Positions 1 through 8,059 of a DNA stretch of 43,336 nt are shown here, in pieces. Position 1 is the first letter of the stretch, and every line of letters starts with the position of its first letter. Source of the stretch: an uncultured Acidimicrobiales bacterium (lineage in GTDB: Bacteria > Actinomycetota > Acidimicrobiia > Acidimicrobiales > SHLQ01); the NCBI GenBank assembly GCA_938023735.1, contig CALJDK010000040.1, positions 1 to 43,336 of the forward strand, given 5' to 3'. A program made the position numbers and the translations under genes. The notes beneath the pieces were generated by a model. The model searched no databases. It worked only from the letters and a program-made list of their open reading frames with translations, and was not told where the DNA came from.

Positions 1-40
1 ACACAGGATCATGGACTTGCGGGTCTAAAGCGCGCATCAT

Positions 41-53
41 GGAGGTGACCTCC
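41..53. promoter_or_regulatory. Perfect 6-bp dyad upstream of the glycosyltransferase
   Basis: GGAGGT and ACCTCC are perfect inverted copies around one central base. The centre is too short for an RNA loop, so a protein-binding operator is likelier than a terminator. A second inverted repeat (CTCGAT, six-base spacer, ATCGAG) follows at 77-94. Function is unknown. Confidence 0.3.
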
Positions 54-196
54 CCGGTCTTAGAGTTTTGGGCGCACTCGATATCAAAATCGAGCCAACA
101 CCTAAACCGGCGGATGGTCACCTAACCGCGCGGCCTCCTGGCACGGTGCTCGGTGCTTCGCTTAGGTCTTGGTGTTTTGGGGTCGATACAAGCGTT

Positions 197-1180
197 GTGA
201 CTGAGATCTCGATACTTCTGATCGCCTACAACACACGCGACCTCATTAGGCGTTGTTTGACGACGGTGTTTGAGAACCGTGGTGATGTTGAGCTTGAGGT
301 GATTGTTGCTGACAATCATCCGGGCGACGGCACCAAAGAGATGCTCGAAGCGGAGTTTCCGCAGGTGAAGTACTTCGATACCGGCGCCAACCTTGGCTTT
401 GCCCGGGGTGTGAACTTTGCTGCCACCAAGGCAAACAGCGAGTACCTGCTGCTTCTGAACCCGGACACCGAGGTGAAATCCGGAACGTTCGAGGCTCTGC
501 TTGAGCTGGCAAAACGTCGACCTGATGGCGGCTTGTATGGCGGTCGGACGCTCAACGAACATGGCGAACTTGACCCTGGCTCGTGCTGGGGCGAGACGAC
601 GTTGTGGAGCCTGACCTGCTTCGCCACGGGTCTTTCGGCCGCCTTCAAAGACTCGATGCGGTTTAACCCCGAAGAACTCCCCGGCTGGGAACGCGATACC
701 GAACGCGAAGTTGGCTACATCACCGGATGCCTCGAACTGGTCTCCCGAGACGTGTGGGAGGAGCTAGGAGGCTTCGACGAAGACTTCTGGATGTACGGCG
801 AGGATGCCGATCTTGCCCGCCGCGCCCGCGAGCTGGGGTACTGCCCAATGATCACCCCCGATGCCGAGATCGTTCACTACGTGGGAGCGTCGAGCCCCAA
901 CCGTGCCCACAAGGTAATTTTGCGCCTTACCGGCGATGTCACGGCGGTGAGGAAGTCTTGGACCGGTTGGCAACAAACGTACGCGCTTGCCTGCCTCAAA
1001 ATTGGCGCCGGGGTTCGTGGGCTCGGCTACGAGGCCCTTGCAATCGCTACCAAAGATAAGAAAACGTCAGGTCGCTACTGGTTTGAAGTATGGAGCCGCC
1101 GAGACGAGTGGATGAAAGGCTGGGAGCCCGCAGAGGATCGCCCAGTCGCTGCGCCGCACAAGATTCGCCCTGCGGCCTAG
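197..1180 (+). CDS. Family 2 glycosyltransferase (rhamnosyltransferase-like)
   Basis: Predicted to move a sugar from a nucleotide-sugar donor onto a cell-surface glycan at the inner face of the membrane. The GT-A fold is evident: an N-terminal strand EISILLIAYNTRD, the donor-site motif NLGFARGVN near residues 64-73, the metal-binding LLNPDTE near 86-92 and an acceptor-side FDEDFWMYGEDADL near 200, as in WbbL-type enzymes. The frame is open from a TTG at 68, but homology begins at the GTG at 197, giving 327 residues; no clear Shine-Dalgarno precedes either. Its TAG stop shares CTAG with the stop of the opposing TauE gene. Donor and acceptor cannot be read from sequence. Confidence 0.85.
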   Translation: MTEISILLIAYNTRDLIRRCLTTVFENRGDVELEVIVADNHPGDGTKEMLEAEFPQVKYFDTGANLGFARGVNFAATKANSEYLLLLNPDTEVKSGTFEALLELAKRRPDGGLYGGRTLNEHGELDPGSCWGETTLWSLTCFATGLSAAFKDSMRFNPEELPGWERDTEREVGYITGCLELVSRDVWEELGGFDEDFWMYGEDADLARRARELGYCPMITPDAEIVHYVGASSPNRAHKVILRLTGDVTAVRKSWTGWQQTYALACLKIGAGVRGLGYEALAIATKDKKTSGRYWFEVWSRRDEWMKGWEPAEDRPVAAPHKIRPAA

Positions 1181-1899
1181 AAGTCGTACTTCCAGCGAGC
1201 CAGCAGCACGATTGCGGCTGCCGCAGAGAGCCCCAGAATCGCTGGCCGGGTGTACCCCTTGTCGACAATCGGAAGCATAGGTCCGCTGAGAAAGTAGCCA
1301 GCGGCAGCGGCTGGCATCAGCGCGATTCCCCACCCAATCTCGGAAAGGCCAAAGCGTCCGGCGATAGCGAGTCCCGCCAGGGTAACGACGGTCCCGACAA
1401 GGAAAAAGCTGGCCATCGACCCACGAATTTCGGGCCCCTCGGCATCCTGAAAGAGGACCGCAACCGGGGGACCGCCGATACCTGCGGTGCTTGCGGTAAA
1501 GCCCGACAGCGTGCCCGCGGCAACCATGTTTCGAATCGTTCGTGGTGGTGAGCCCTTGAAGGCCGCAGCGGCCACCATCGCCAGTACCCCGACTGCGATA
1601 ACCAACGTGAGTTGATCCTCGGAGAGTTGCCGCAACGCCACGATGCCGATGCCGGTGCCGATGAATCGCCCTCCGATAGCACCTCGTACGGGTTTGAAGT
1701 TGATCGCCGACCGGTCGCGCTGAAGGATCAGCAGATTCATTGCGAAACCGGCCAGCAGCAGCGAGCCGGGCACAAGATCAGGAGCGAACTGCACGACGAG
1801 CGGCATCGACACCAGATTGGCGCCGAAACCGATGGAGCTTTGTACGCAGCTGGCAACGATGAGGACCGCGAACGCTCCGAGAAAAACGGCGAGGGACAA
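1177..1899 (-). CDS. TauE/SafE-family sulfite/anion permease
   Basis: A 240-residue polytopic membrane protein of the TauE/SafE family (TSUP), which export sulfite, sulfoacetate or related organosulfur anions. The N-terminal helix holds the typical SSIGFGANLVSMPLV, and the second half repeats the pattern with TLSGFTASTAGIGGPPVAV, as expected for this internally duplicated fold of 7-8 helices. The likely start is a TTG at 1899, six bases after the stop of the PPK2 gene, so the two probably share a transcript. It ends tail to tail with the glycosyltransferase, the stops overlapping in CTAG. The substrate cannot be assigned: no sulfur-metabolism gene lies nearby. Confidence 0.85.
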   Translation of the reverse strand: MSLAVFLGAFAVLIVASCVQSSIGFGANLVSMPLVVQFAPDLVPGSLLLAGFAMNLLILQRDRSAINFKPVRGAIGGRFIGTGIGIVALRQLSEDQLTLVIAVGVLAMVAAAAFKGSPPRTIRNMVAAGTLSGFTASTAGIGGPPVAVLFQDAEGPEIRGSMASFFLVGTVVTLAGLAIAGRFGLSEIGWGIALMPAAAAGYFLSGPMLPIVDKGYTRPAILGLSAAAAIVLLARWKYDF

Positions 1900-1905
1900 A
1901 ATGGT

Positions 1906-2712
1906 CTAGTCGGGGATGACCAGATCGAGAATGCCATCCTCGGGCTCGGGGTAGGACATATCGAGGCCCTTGAGCTCATCGAACAGGATCTGGCTGATCA
2001 GCCGATTACGAAACCACTTCCGGTTGGCTGGGATCACATACCAAGGCGCGTCTTTGGTGCTGGTCTCTTCGAGCATTGCGGTGAATGCCTCTTGATAGTC
2101 GTCCCAGTGCTCACGCTCGTCGAGATCACCTTTGGCGAACTTCCAGTTCTTCTCCGGAGTGTCGAGGCGGGCTTGGAGTCGTTCTTTCTGCTCGGCGCGC
2201 GAAATGTGGAGAAAGAACTTGACGATGGTGGTTCCTTCGTCGGCCAACATCTGCTCCCACTCGCGGATATGGCGGTAGCGCTTGCTCCAAACGCTCTCCG
2301 GAACGTAGTTATGGACCCGCACCACAAGGACGTCTTCGTAGTGCGACCGGTTGAAGATGGTGAGCTGGCCGTTGGCAGGTGCGTGGGCATGAACCCGCCA
2401 CAGGTAGTCATGGGCAAGCTCGTCGCTCGTGGGCTTTTTAAACGAGGCGACCTTCACCCCAGCGGGGTTGAGGGTGTCGAAGACGTGGCGGATCGTTCCG
2501 TCTTTGCCCCCGGTATCGGTGGCTTGCAACACCGCAAGCACCTTGTGCTTGTCCTCGGCGTACAGCAGTTCTTGAAGGGCCTCGAGGCGTTCGTTGAGCG
2601 CCTGGGTTTCCTTGCGGGCTTCGTCCTTGTCGAGACCGCCATCATCGTTGGGGTCCCAGTCGTTCAGACTGACTTTGCTTTTGGGTTTCACCCGGTACTT
2701 CGAGGTATCCAT
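1906..2712 (-). CDS. ppk2: Polyphosphate kinase 2 family protein
   Basis: PPK2 enzymes transfer phosphate between polyphosphate and nucleotides in the cytoplasm, usually making ATP or GTP from ADP/AMP or GDP. This 268-residue protein is a single-domain form. The Walker A-like ATDTGGKDGT lies at residues 64-73 and the second catalytic segment FNRSHYEDVL at 120-129; the WRVHAHAP stretch near 105-112 is the usual PPK2 lid-proximal motif. Length fits class I or III; which nucleotide is used cannot be told by eye. The gene starts with ATG at 2712, with AGAGGT directly before it, and is followed after six bases by the TauE permease gene. Confidence 0.9.
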   Translation of the reverse strand: MDTSKYRVKPKSKVSLNDWDPNDDGGLDKDEARKETQALNERLEALQELLYAEDKHKVLAVLQATDTGGKDGTIRHVFDTLNPAGVKVASFKKPTSDELAHDYLWRVHAHAPANGQLTIFNRSHYEDVLVVRVHNYVPESVWSKRYRHIREWEQMLADEGTTIVKFFLHISRAEQKERLQARLDTPEKNWKFAKGDLDEREHWDDYQEAFTAMLEETSTKDAPWYVIPANRKWFRNRLISQILFDELKGLDMSYPEPEDGILDLVIPD

Positions 2713-2744
2713 ACCTCTTGTCTATCCGACCTGGCCGCTGGTAG

Positions 2745-3479
2745 CTACGGGGTGGTGAGGGAGACCGTTGGAGCCAGCCCGAAACGTATCGTCGGCAAGG
2801 TGGTATCGGGTGCAGTGGGTCGTGGCCTGGCGGCGTCGACTTCGGCCGGAGATAGCGGCAGATTGTCGAGGTCGAGGGTGAAGCCCGTCCACGTTTCATC
2901 GTCCGCTGATGTCGCAGGCGGTACGGGATCGCTGGTGCTGGGAGCCGGGGTTAGGAGCGTTGTCGGCGGTGGCGTTGTGATTGTTGTGGTTGCGGGCGAG
3001 TCGAGGATTTCGGTTTCGGTGCTCACTCGGTTCTCGGAGGGCTTTGGTTGGGTCCACCCGATGGCTCCGACGGAAAGAATGATGGTGCTTGCGGCGGCGC
3101 CGACTCCCCAGAACGCTCGCTTTCGGGAAGTTCCCGACTCGGTGGCGGTTACATACACCCACGGCTTGTATCCGACGCCGACTTCGAGCGAGGGAGGCGT
3201 AGCCTTGCGGCGGGTACGACGTTTGGTGATCCGGCGATCGATAAACCGATCGGCATCGCCGACGCGGCCGAGTACTCGCCAGCGCGCAAACGCTTTTCCG
3301 TACGCAGTGGCACAGAGTTGGGCGGCCTTCCCCTCGTCGCCGTCAGCGCTTTGGACTGCGGTAGCGAACGCGCCAGCGAAGGTGCGATCAAAGAAGACAC
3401 CGAACGGTTCGAAGTTGCCGTGCGCGTCGGTGTTGTCCGCCTCGCCGGCCAAGCGGCTGCCGGTACCAGCTCGTTTCAC
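2745..3479 (-). CDS. Membrane protein with sigma-70 region 2-like N-terminus
   Basis: I do not recognise an established family over the full 244 residues. Residues about 23-92 read like region 2 of an ECF sigma factor (FDRTFAGAF, a GDEGKAAQL segment, an AFARW helix, then an Arg-rich stretch), but there is no region 4. One membrane segment follows at about 122-143 (FWGVGAAASTIILSVGAIGW), then a Thr/Pro-rich stretch at about 145-200 and a C-terminal tail, probably outside the membrane. The GTG start at 3479 has a good ribosome site, GGGAGG seven bases upstream. It lies 32 bases upstream of ppk2 on the same strand. Possible roles: a degenerate sigma factor turned membrane protein, or a membrane-tethered regulator. 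The sigma resemblance is by eye only. Confidence 0.6.
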   Translation of the reverse strand: MKRAGTGSRLAGEADNTDAHGNFEPFGVFFDRTFAGAFATAVQSADGDEGKAAQLCATAYGKAFARWRVLGRVGDADRFIDRRITKRRTRRKATPPSLEVGVGYKPWVYVTATESGTSRKRAFWGVGAAASTIILSVGAIGWTQPKPSENRVSTETEILDSPATTTITTPPPTTLLTPAPSTSDPVPPATSADDETWTGFTLDLDNLPLSPAEVDAARPRPTAPDTTLPTIRFGLAPTVSLTTP

Positions 3480-3641
3480 CCATTTCCTCCCAAAGGATGT
3501 GCGTCGTCATGACCGCACAAACCACAAGGAGTACCATAAGAGGGGTAAAACTGCACGCAGAGTGAAAGAAGTCTCTTTGCGGCGGGAAGGAAGACCGGGA
3601 AGAGCGCGCCGAGGAAGACCGACCTCTACAGCTGTGAGGAA

Positions 3642-4637
3642 CTAGTAGTCGACGCTGGCGTAGGTGTTGATCTTGTCGGTCTGGTGCTGGGCGTTGATAA
3701 GCCGCACCGTGCCGGATCGAGAGCGCATGACAAGCGACTGCGTGCTTGCGCCGCGGCCGTCATAGTGGACGCCACGGAGAAGATCGCCGTCAGTGATGCC
3801 GGTGGCGGCGAAGAAGCAGTCTTCGCCGCCAGCGAGGCGGTCGATAGTGAGAATCTCATCGAGATCCCACCCACCTGCGATGGCGGCATCGGTTTCGGTC
3901 TTGTCCCGGGGCCAAAGCTTGCCCTGCATCCCGCCACCCATGCTTTTGAGCGCCGCGGCGGTGATAACGCCTTCCGGAGTTCCGCCTACACCGAAGAGGA
4001 CGTCGACGCCTGAGTCCGGCCATGCGGTTGCGATTGCTCCGGCCACGTCGCCATCGGCGATAAGACGGATACGGGCACCGGCCTCGCGAACCTCTTCGAT
4101 CAGGTCGCCATGCCGGTCGCGATCGAGGATGACTGCGGTGACGTCGCGAACATCCTCGCGCTTGCGCTCGGCGATGGCTTCAAGATTCTCGGTGGGGGAC
4201 TTGGTGATATCGATCACGTCGGCGCAGTCGGGCCCGGCAGCGATCTTTTCCATATAGACGCACGGGCCTGGGTCGTACATGGTGCCCCTCGGCGAAACGG
4301 CGATAACAGCGATGGCGCCTTCTCGACCCAGCGCAGTGAGCGTGGTGCCATCGATAGGGTCGACCGCCACGTCGGTCTGGGGCTGTGAGCCATTGCCAAC
4401 GATCTCGCCGTTGTACAACATTGGGGCTTCGTCCTTCTCGCCTTCGCCGATAACGACGAGGCCTTCCATATTGACGCTTTGCAGCATGAGGCGCATCGCG
4501 TCGACCGCTGCGCCATCGGCGCCGAGCTTGTCGCCCCGACCCATCCAACGCGAAGCCGCCATCGCCGCGGCCTCGGTGACTCGAACGAGCTCGAGGGCAA
4601 GGTTGCGATCGGGGATCTGATTTTGGGTCTCAGTCAT
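3642..4637 (-). CDS. glpX: Fructose-1,6-bisphosphatase, class II (GlpX)
   Basis: Hydrolyses fructose 1,6-bisphosphate to fructose 6-phosphate, the committed gluconeogenic step, in the cytoplasm. Class II signatures are plain: [17 protein letters not shown] near 33-49, the metal-site GEGEKDEAP at 64-72 and DPIDGTT at 93-99. The length, 331 residues, is normal. The frame stays open to 5150, but that extension runs through the divergent gene and has no homology; the ATG at 4637 begins the family-like N-terminus. No Shine-Dalgarno is present; TACTGT ends seven bases before the ATG, the leaderless pattern seen elsewhere here. Actinobacteria commonly use GlpX as their main FBPase. Confidence 0.95.
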   Translation of the reverse strand: MTETQNQIPDRNLALELVRVTEAAAMAASRWMGRGDKLGADGAAVDAMRLMLQSVNMEGLVVIGEGEKDEAPMLYNGEIVGNGSQPQTDVAVDPIDGTTLTALGREGAIAVIAVSPRGTMYDPGPCVYMEKIAAGPDCADVIDITKSPTENLEAIAERKREDVRDVTAVILDRDRHGDLIEEVREAGARIRLIADGDVAGAIATAWPDSGVDVLFGVGGTPEGVITAAALKSMGGGMQGKLWPRDKTETDAAIAGGWDLDEILTIDRLAGGEDCFFAATGITDGDLLRGVHYDGRGASTQSLVMRSRSGTVRLINAQHQTDKINTYASVDY

Positions 4638-4644
4638 GGTTCGG

Positions 4645-4650
4645 ACAGTA
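4645..4650 (-). promoter_or_regulatory. glpX -10 element, leaderless spacing
   Basis: TACTGT on the minus strand, followed by seven bases and then the glpX ATG. This fits TANNNT with transcription starting at or next to the start codon. I see no convincing -35. Confidence 0.55.
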
Positions 4651-4751
4651 CCTTTCGAGCGGATGGGGTCCGCGGAGGCTCGCTGGATGGAATTCCTGTC
4701 GGCTATCGAGCCGCCTTTCTGAGCGGAAGAGATTGCGGCAATACTGACGTT

Positions 4752-5747
4752 GTGACTGGTGACGACGACCTCTATGACGACCCAAACCCCGATGATCTCG
4801 ACCTGTCGAGAACCGACGTGCCCGAAGCGGATCCTGACGCTGGGGGCAACGCCACTGGCGACTCGGGGAACACCGCCGACAGTGCCGATGACGAAGCGGC
4901 TGTCAGCGACCAGGTAGGCGCCATCGAACTCGATGGCGGACCCGAGTTTTGTTTCCAGTGCGCCAGCCAATACGTCGCAGGTACCGGGTCGTGCCCCGAG
5001 TGTGGGGTCGGGCTGGTCAACGACAAACCAATGCCGGTCGCGTCGGTTGGAGCCGAAGACGAAGAACAGCTCGCCTACGAACTCCACGAGTGGGCCTTCG
5101 AGTCCCGACGAATGGTCGATCAGGTACTCACGAACGAAAATGTGGATCATGCGTGGCAGGGCGCTGTGCTCATTGTGCGCGACGCTGATGAAGCTCGAGT
5201 TGATGCGGTGGTCGATGCCATCGAACGCACCACACTTCCCACCCTCGACGCCGACGCGCCAAAAGAGATTTATGAAATGGAGGGGTGGGACTCGGCGCAG
5301 CAGAGCGAACTCTCGTCGCGCCTCGGACTAGGCGGAATCGCCCATACCTTTAACGTCGACGGTGACTTGGTGGTGCTCGCCTCCGATGAGGAGATGGTCG
5401 AAACCATCTTTGATGCAGTGCTCGACGAAATCGACATGGCCGATGAAGACGGCGCCGAATTGGTGGCGCTCGAAGGGCTCGAGGCCAACCAGCTCATGAG
5501 CAACCTGTTCGAGTCGGCAACCCGGCTCGCCAAGGACGGCCGCGACTACCGCGGGGTTGAGGGCATCACCGAGCACGGCCGCACGATGGAAGCGTCGAAG
5601 CGGCCGTTCGGCCTCGATTTGGCCACTTGGTCGGGAATCACCGACCTCGTACAAACGATTCGAGGCGAGCTGGAAAACGACGGTGACGACGAGATCATCA
5701 GCGAAGCAGCCACCAAGCTTCGCAACACGCTCCGCACAATGATCTGA
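4752..5747 (+). CDS. Uncharacterised zinc-ribbon protein with DUF2007-like repeats
   Basis: Function unknown. The 331-residue product has a very acidic, probably disordered N-terminus (about 1-60), then a zinc ribbon with C67, C70, C81 and C84. Two segments that look like copies of one small alpha/beta unit follow: [18 protein letters not shown]..., then [20 protein letters not shown]..., each ending in an acidic helix. They resemble DUF2007-type 'putative signal transducing' domains. A helical C-terminal region (about 230-331) contains conserved-looking [10 protein letters not shown]. The GTG at 4752 is chosen because upstream residues lie opposite glpX and look non-coding. It diverges from glpX across 114 bases. 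A 24-base-period duplication covers its stop codon. Confidence 0.7.
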   Translation: MTGDDDLYDDPNPDDLDLSRTDVPEADPDAGGNATGDSGNTADSADDEAAVSDQVGAIELDGGPEFCFQCASQYVAGTGSCPECGVGLVNDKPMPVASVGAEDEEQLAYELHEWAFESRRMVDQVLTNENVDHAWQGAVLIVRDADEARVDAVVDAIERTTLPTLDADAPKEIYEMEGWDSAQQSELSSRLGLGGIAHTFNVDGDLVVLASDEEMVETIFDAVLDEIDMADEDGAELVALEGLEANQLMSNLFESATRLAKDGRDYRGVEGITEHGRTMEASKRPFGLDLATWSGITDLVQTIRGELENDGDDEIISEAATKLRNTLRTMI

Positions 5748-5783
5748 GCTCCGCTCCGCTTCGTGATCTGAGCTCCGCTCCGC
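5741..5783 (+). repeat. Tandem duplication across a stop codon (24-bp period)
   Basis: A 19-base sequence occurs at 5741-5759 and again at 5765-5783. The first copy contains the TGA stop of the preceding gene (5745-5747); the second provides another in-frame TGA at 5769-5771. Confidence 0.9.
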
Positions 5784-5825
5784 AGTCTCGGTCTGGCTTC
5801 GTTAGGGCTCCTTGCGGCCGGTACG

Positions 5826-6548
5826 ATGGTAGGTATCGTGCTGCTCGCTGAGCTAGAAGTTTTCCACTCTCGTCCCATCGCCCCCACCCGACGTGTAGCG
5901 CTCGGCCAACTCCAGCTGCCCGTCGACCCGAGCCCGGGACACGGCGGCGTACTACTTGGCGGTGTTGTGGCCCGTTTCTCCAACGACATGGATCCCGACC
6001 TGTACCCCGACATCTTCGCGCTCAGTCGCGAGCTCGAAGCGGGAATGCGGATTCCGCAACCTCGGCTTCGCCACCGCTTCCAACAAGACATCGTTGGTTT
6101 GGGAAGCAGCGTGCAACAACTCGTTCAAGTCGACGGCGAGATGTCCTACATCTTCGAGAGCGACAAGGGGGCCCCTGAGCAGTTTGTTCTGGCTGCGATC
6201 TATGCGGCTGGCGAACTCGACGGAGGAATTCGCGCCAGCGTTATGGAGACCATCCGGCAGGGATTGCGCTGGAGCGGACCCGTGGGCCCGTCGCTGATCT
6301 TCCACCTCCTCGGCGGCTCGGCATCGGCAGTCGGTAGTCTCTCGATGGGAACCGGCGACCCAGTGTCGTGGGCGCTTTCGGTGCTTGGCTTTGGTGGCGC
6401 CGACGAAACGCCAGAAAAGAAGATCATCCTCACTCGCTTTCGTGACCTGCTTCGCGATGCCCACCCCGACCATGGTGGCGGCGAAAACGACGCTGCCGAT
6501 CGCATCACCGAACTTACCGAGGCCCGCCGAATCCTGTTGGCGTCGTGA
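5826..6548 (+). CDS. C-terminal J-domain protein, N-terminal domain unknown
   Basis: The last 45 residues form a J-domain-like end: a helix FRDLLRDA, the diagnostic HPD at 213-215, then DRITELTEARRILL, matching helices II and III of DnaJ proteins that stimulate Hsp70 ATPases. The first 190 residues match no family I recognise; they hold RPIAPTRRVALGQLQLP and helical stretches with possible weakly hydrophobic segments at about 153-190. No DnaK or GrpE is in the window. ATG 5826 lies within a possible -10 (TACGAT, 5822-5827), so the GTG at 5838 is an equally good start (236 residues). The stop overlaps the next gene in GTGA, suggesting translational coupling. It could be an Hsp70 recruiter for a specific client. 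Confidence 0.7.
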   Translation: MVGIVLLAELEVFHSRPIAPTRRVALGQLQLPVDPSPGHGGVLLGGVVARFSNDMDPDLYPDIFALSRELEAGMRIPQPRLRHRFQQDIVGLGSSVQQLVQVDGEMSYIFESDKGAPEQFVLAAIYAAGELDGGIRASVMETIRQGLRWSGPVGPSLIFHLLGGSASAVGSLSMGTGDPVSWALSVLGFGGADETPEKKIILTRFRDLLRDAHPDHGGGENDAADRITELTEARRILLAS

Positions 6549-7081
6549 AACCCGGGGCATTGCTCCTTGCCCCAGGGGCAAGCGCTGGACGAGATCACCG
6601 CACGCTTGTTGCGCTCGACGACGCGATTCCGTTGCCGACCCGACGTATCGAGATAAAGGCGCGGAGCCTCCCGAAGGTGATGGACATCGTAAGCACGGCT
6701 GCGGCCGACGTGGTGGCCAAGGCCCGGATTCGGCCGAGCCGATTGGTCCTTGGCGGGCGGTCCTACGGAGGTCGCATGTGTTCCATCGCCGTGGCCGAGG
6801 GGCTTCCAGCACGCGGCTTGGTGTTGCTCAGCTACCCGCTGCATCCGCCGGAGAAGCCCGAAACGCTACGGGTCGACCATTTCCCCAAACTCGAGCTGCC
6901 GGTGCTGTTCGTTTCGGGCGACCGAGATCCGTTCGGCACCCCCGACGAGTTCGCTGAGCACACCAAGGCAATCCCCGGACCCGTCACTCAGGTCTGGCTC
7001 GATGGGGCGCGCCATGACGCCCGCGGCCGCGATGACGACGTCGTCAACGCCGTGAAGAACTGGCTGGCCACGCTCACCTAA
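6545..7081 (+). CDS. Small alpha/beta hydrolase (TEX30/KANSL3-like)
   Basis: A 178-residue alpha/beta-hydrolase with a complete catalytic triad: nucleophile Ser73 in GGRSYGGRM, Asp128 in SGDRDPFG and His157 in DGARHDAR. The N-terminal GALLLAPGASAGRDH supplies an oxyanion-hole loop. Such short, lid-less hydrolases resemble the dienelactone hydrolase/TEX30 group; substrates are mostly unknown. It starts with GTG overlapping the stop of the J-domain gene (GTGA), so the two are probably expressed together. Its stop is three bases from the end of the convergent gene on the other strand. Confidence 0.85.
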   Translation: MKPGALLLAPGASAGRDHRTLVALDDAIPLPTRRIEIKARSLPKVMDIVSTAAADVVAKARIRPSRLVLGGRSYGGRMCSIAVAEGLPARGLVLLSYPLHPPEKPETLRVDHFPKLELPVLFVSGDRDPFGTPDEFAEHTKAIPGPVTQVWLDGARHDARGRDDDVVNAVKNWLATLT

Positions 7082-7084
7082 GCT

Positions 7085-7963
7085 CTAGAGCGAGGTGAAC
7101 TCGACATCTACTCGGGAGCCTTCGGTCTCGGTTTCTTCCACGAGGGCCACGACAACATCTACCGCCGAGGTCGCTCGCGTTGCACGGGCTCCGGCAGGTG
7201 GTCGAGGCTCCACGGCAAAGCCGAGACGTTCGAGTTCGGCGGCCACCTGGGCGGCAACCTCGGCCGGGGAGGCAGAGGTGGTGGTGAAGACGGCGTAATG
7301 GTCGTTGCTTGCCGCCCGAAAAGCGGGCAGGAGTTCGCACGGAAGTTTGATGCCGGTGAGGAGTTCGCGAAGGGGCTGATGATCGAACTCGACCTGATCG
7401 AGCACGGTCGCCCTGACCTGCGGGTCAAACAGGCCGCCGGTGGTGGCGGCCGCTGTTGTGCCCAGCGCGGCGCGTTGCGTTGGACTCATCGCCGAGAGGA
7501 CCGACGGTTCGATATGGGATTCGTCTACCAGCGGCTCGAGCCGGGATGCGACCTCTGCAACCGGGAGCTCGGAGGCTTCGGCTGGGGCATTGACGGCCTG
7601 TTCGGCCAACGCGGCAGTGACCGCTGGTTCGAGACTTACATCCGGTGAGAGTTCTGAGACCACCGCCTGCTCTTGCGCTGCGGGAGCTGCCGGCACCGGG
7701 GTTGCCGTTGGCTGCGCTGGTTGGGCTGGATCCGCATCGGCAACACTGGCGGCGTCCGCGTCAGCACCGGGTTCGGAATCGGGAGTCGTCCAGCGGTCCG
7801 GCGAATCGAGCGGAAGCTCGGCGGTACCGTCAAGGGCGTCGTCAGTAGCGTCGGCCGCGGCGTCGTTGGACGTCGATCCGCCCCGCTTGAACAGGCGCGC
7901 TAGGTAGATGCCGACCGAAATTGCCAGCCAGATCCAAAACAGAATCACGAGGGGAGTTGGCAT
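7085..7963 (-). CDS. Uncharacterised single-span membrane protein, Ala/Pro-rich
   Basis: No family recognised. The 292-residue product starts with one hydrophobic helix (PTPLVILFWIWLAISVGIYL, about residues 3-22) followed by basic residues, so the rest is likely cytoplasmic. Residues about 35-125 are low-complexity, rich in Ala, Asp, Glu and Pro. The C-terminal 120 residues look folded: a helix LRELLTGIKLPCELLPAF, then a small alpha/beta unit (HYAVFTTTSASPAEVAAQVAAELERLGF and VVALVEE). It converges on the hydrolase gene with a three-base gap and diverges from rarA across 96 bases. Confidence 0.65.
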   Translation of the reverse strand: MPTPLVILFWIWLAISVGIYLARLFKRGGSTSNDAAADATDDALDGTAELPLDSPDRWTTPDSEPGADADAASVADADPAQPAQPTATPVPAAPAAQEQAVVSELSPDVSLEPAVTAALAEQAVNAPAEASELPVAEVASRLEPLVDESHIEPSVLSAMSPTQRAALGTTAAATTGGLFDPQVRATVLDQVEFDHQPLRELLTGIKLPCELLPAFRAASNDHYAVFTTTSASPAEVAAQVAAELERLGFAVEPRPPAGARATRATSAVDVVVALVEETETEGSRVDVEFTSL

Positions 7964-8059
7964 GAAGCGCCCATCGGCTATTCGGCGCCAGATCTAAGCA
8001 TTTCGGTTTCCCCGGCGAACTAACGTGATTCGGGTCCACAAACCTCAGGATGTACACGT

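Noticed and set aside
1612..3645. 677-residue plus-strand open frame
   Set aside because: It is the antisense of the TauE, PPK2 and sigma-like genes. The minus-strand products have clear family motifs; this frame has none.
4638..5150. N-terminal extension of glpX
   Set aside because: It runs opposite the divergent gene and has no FBPase homology; ATG 4637 with a -10 at leaderless spacing is better.
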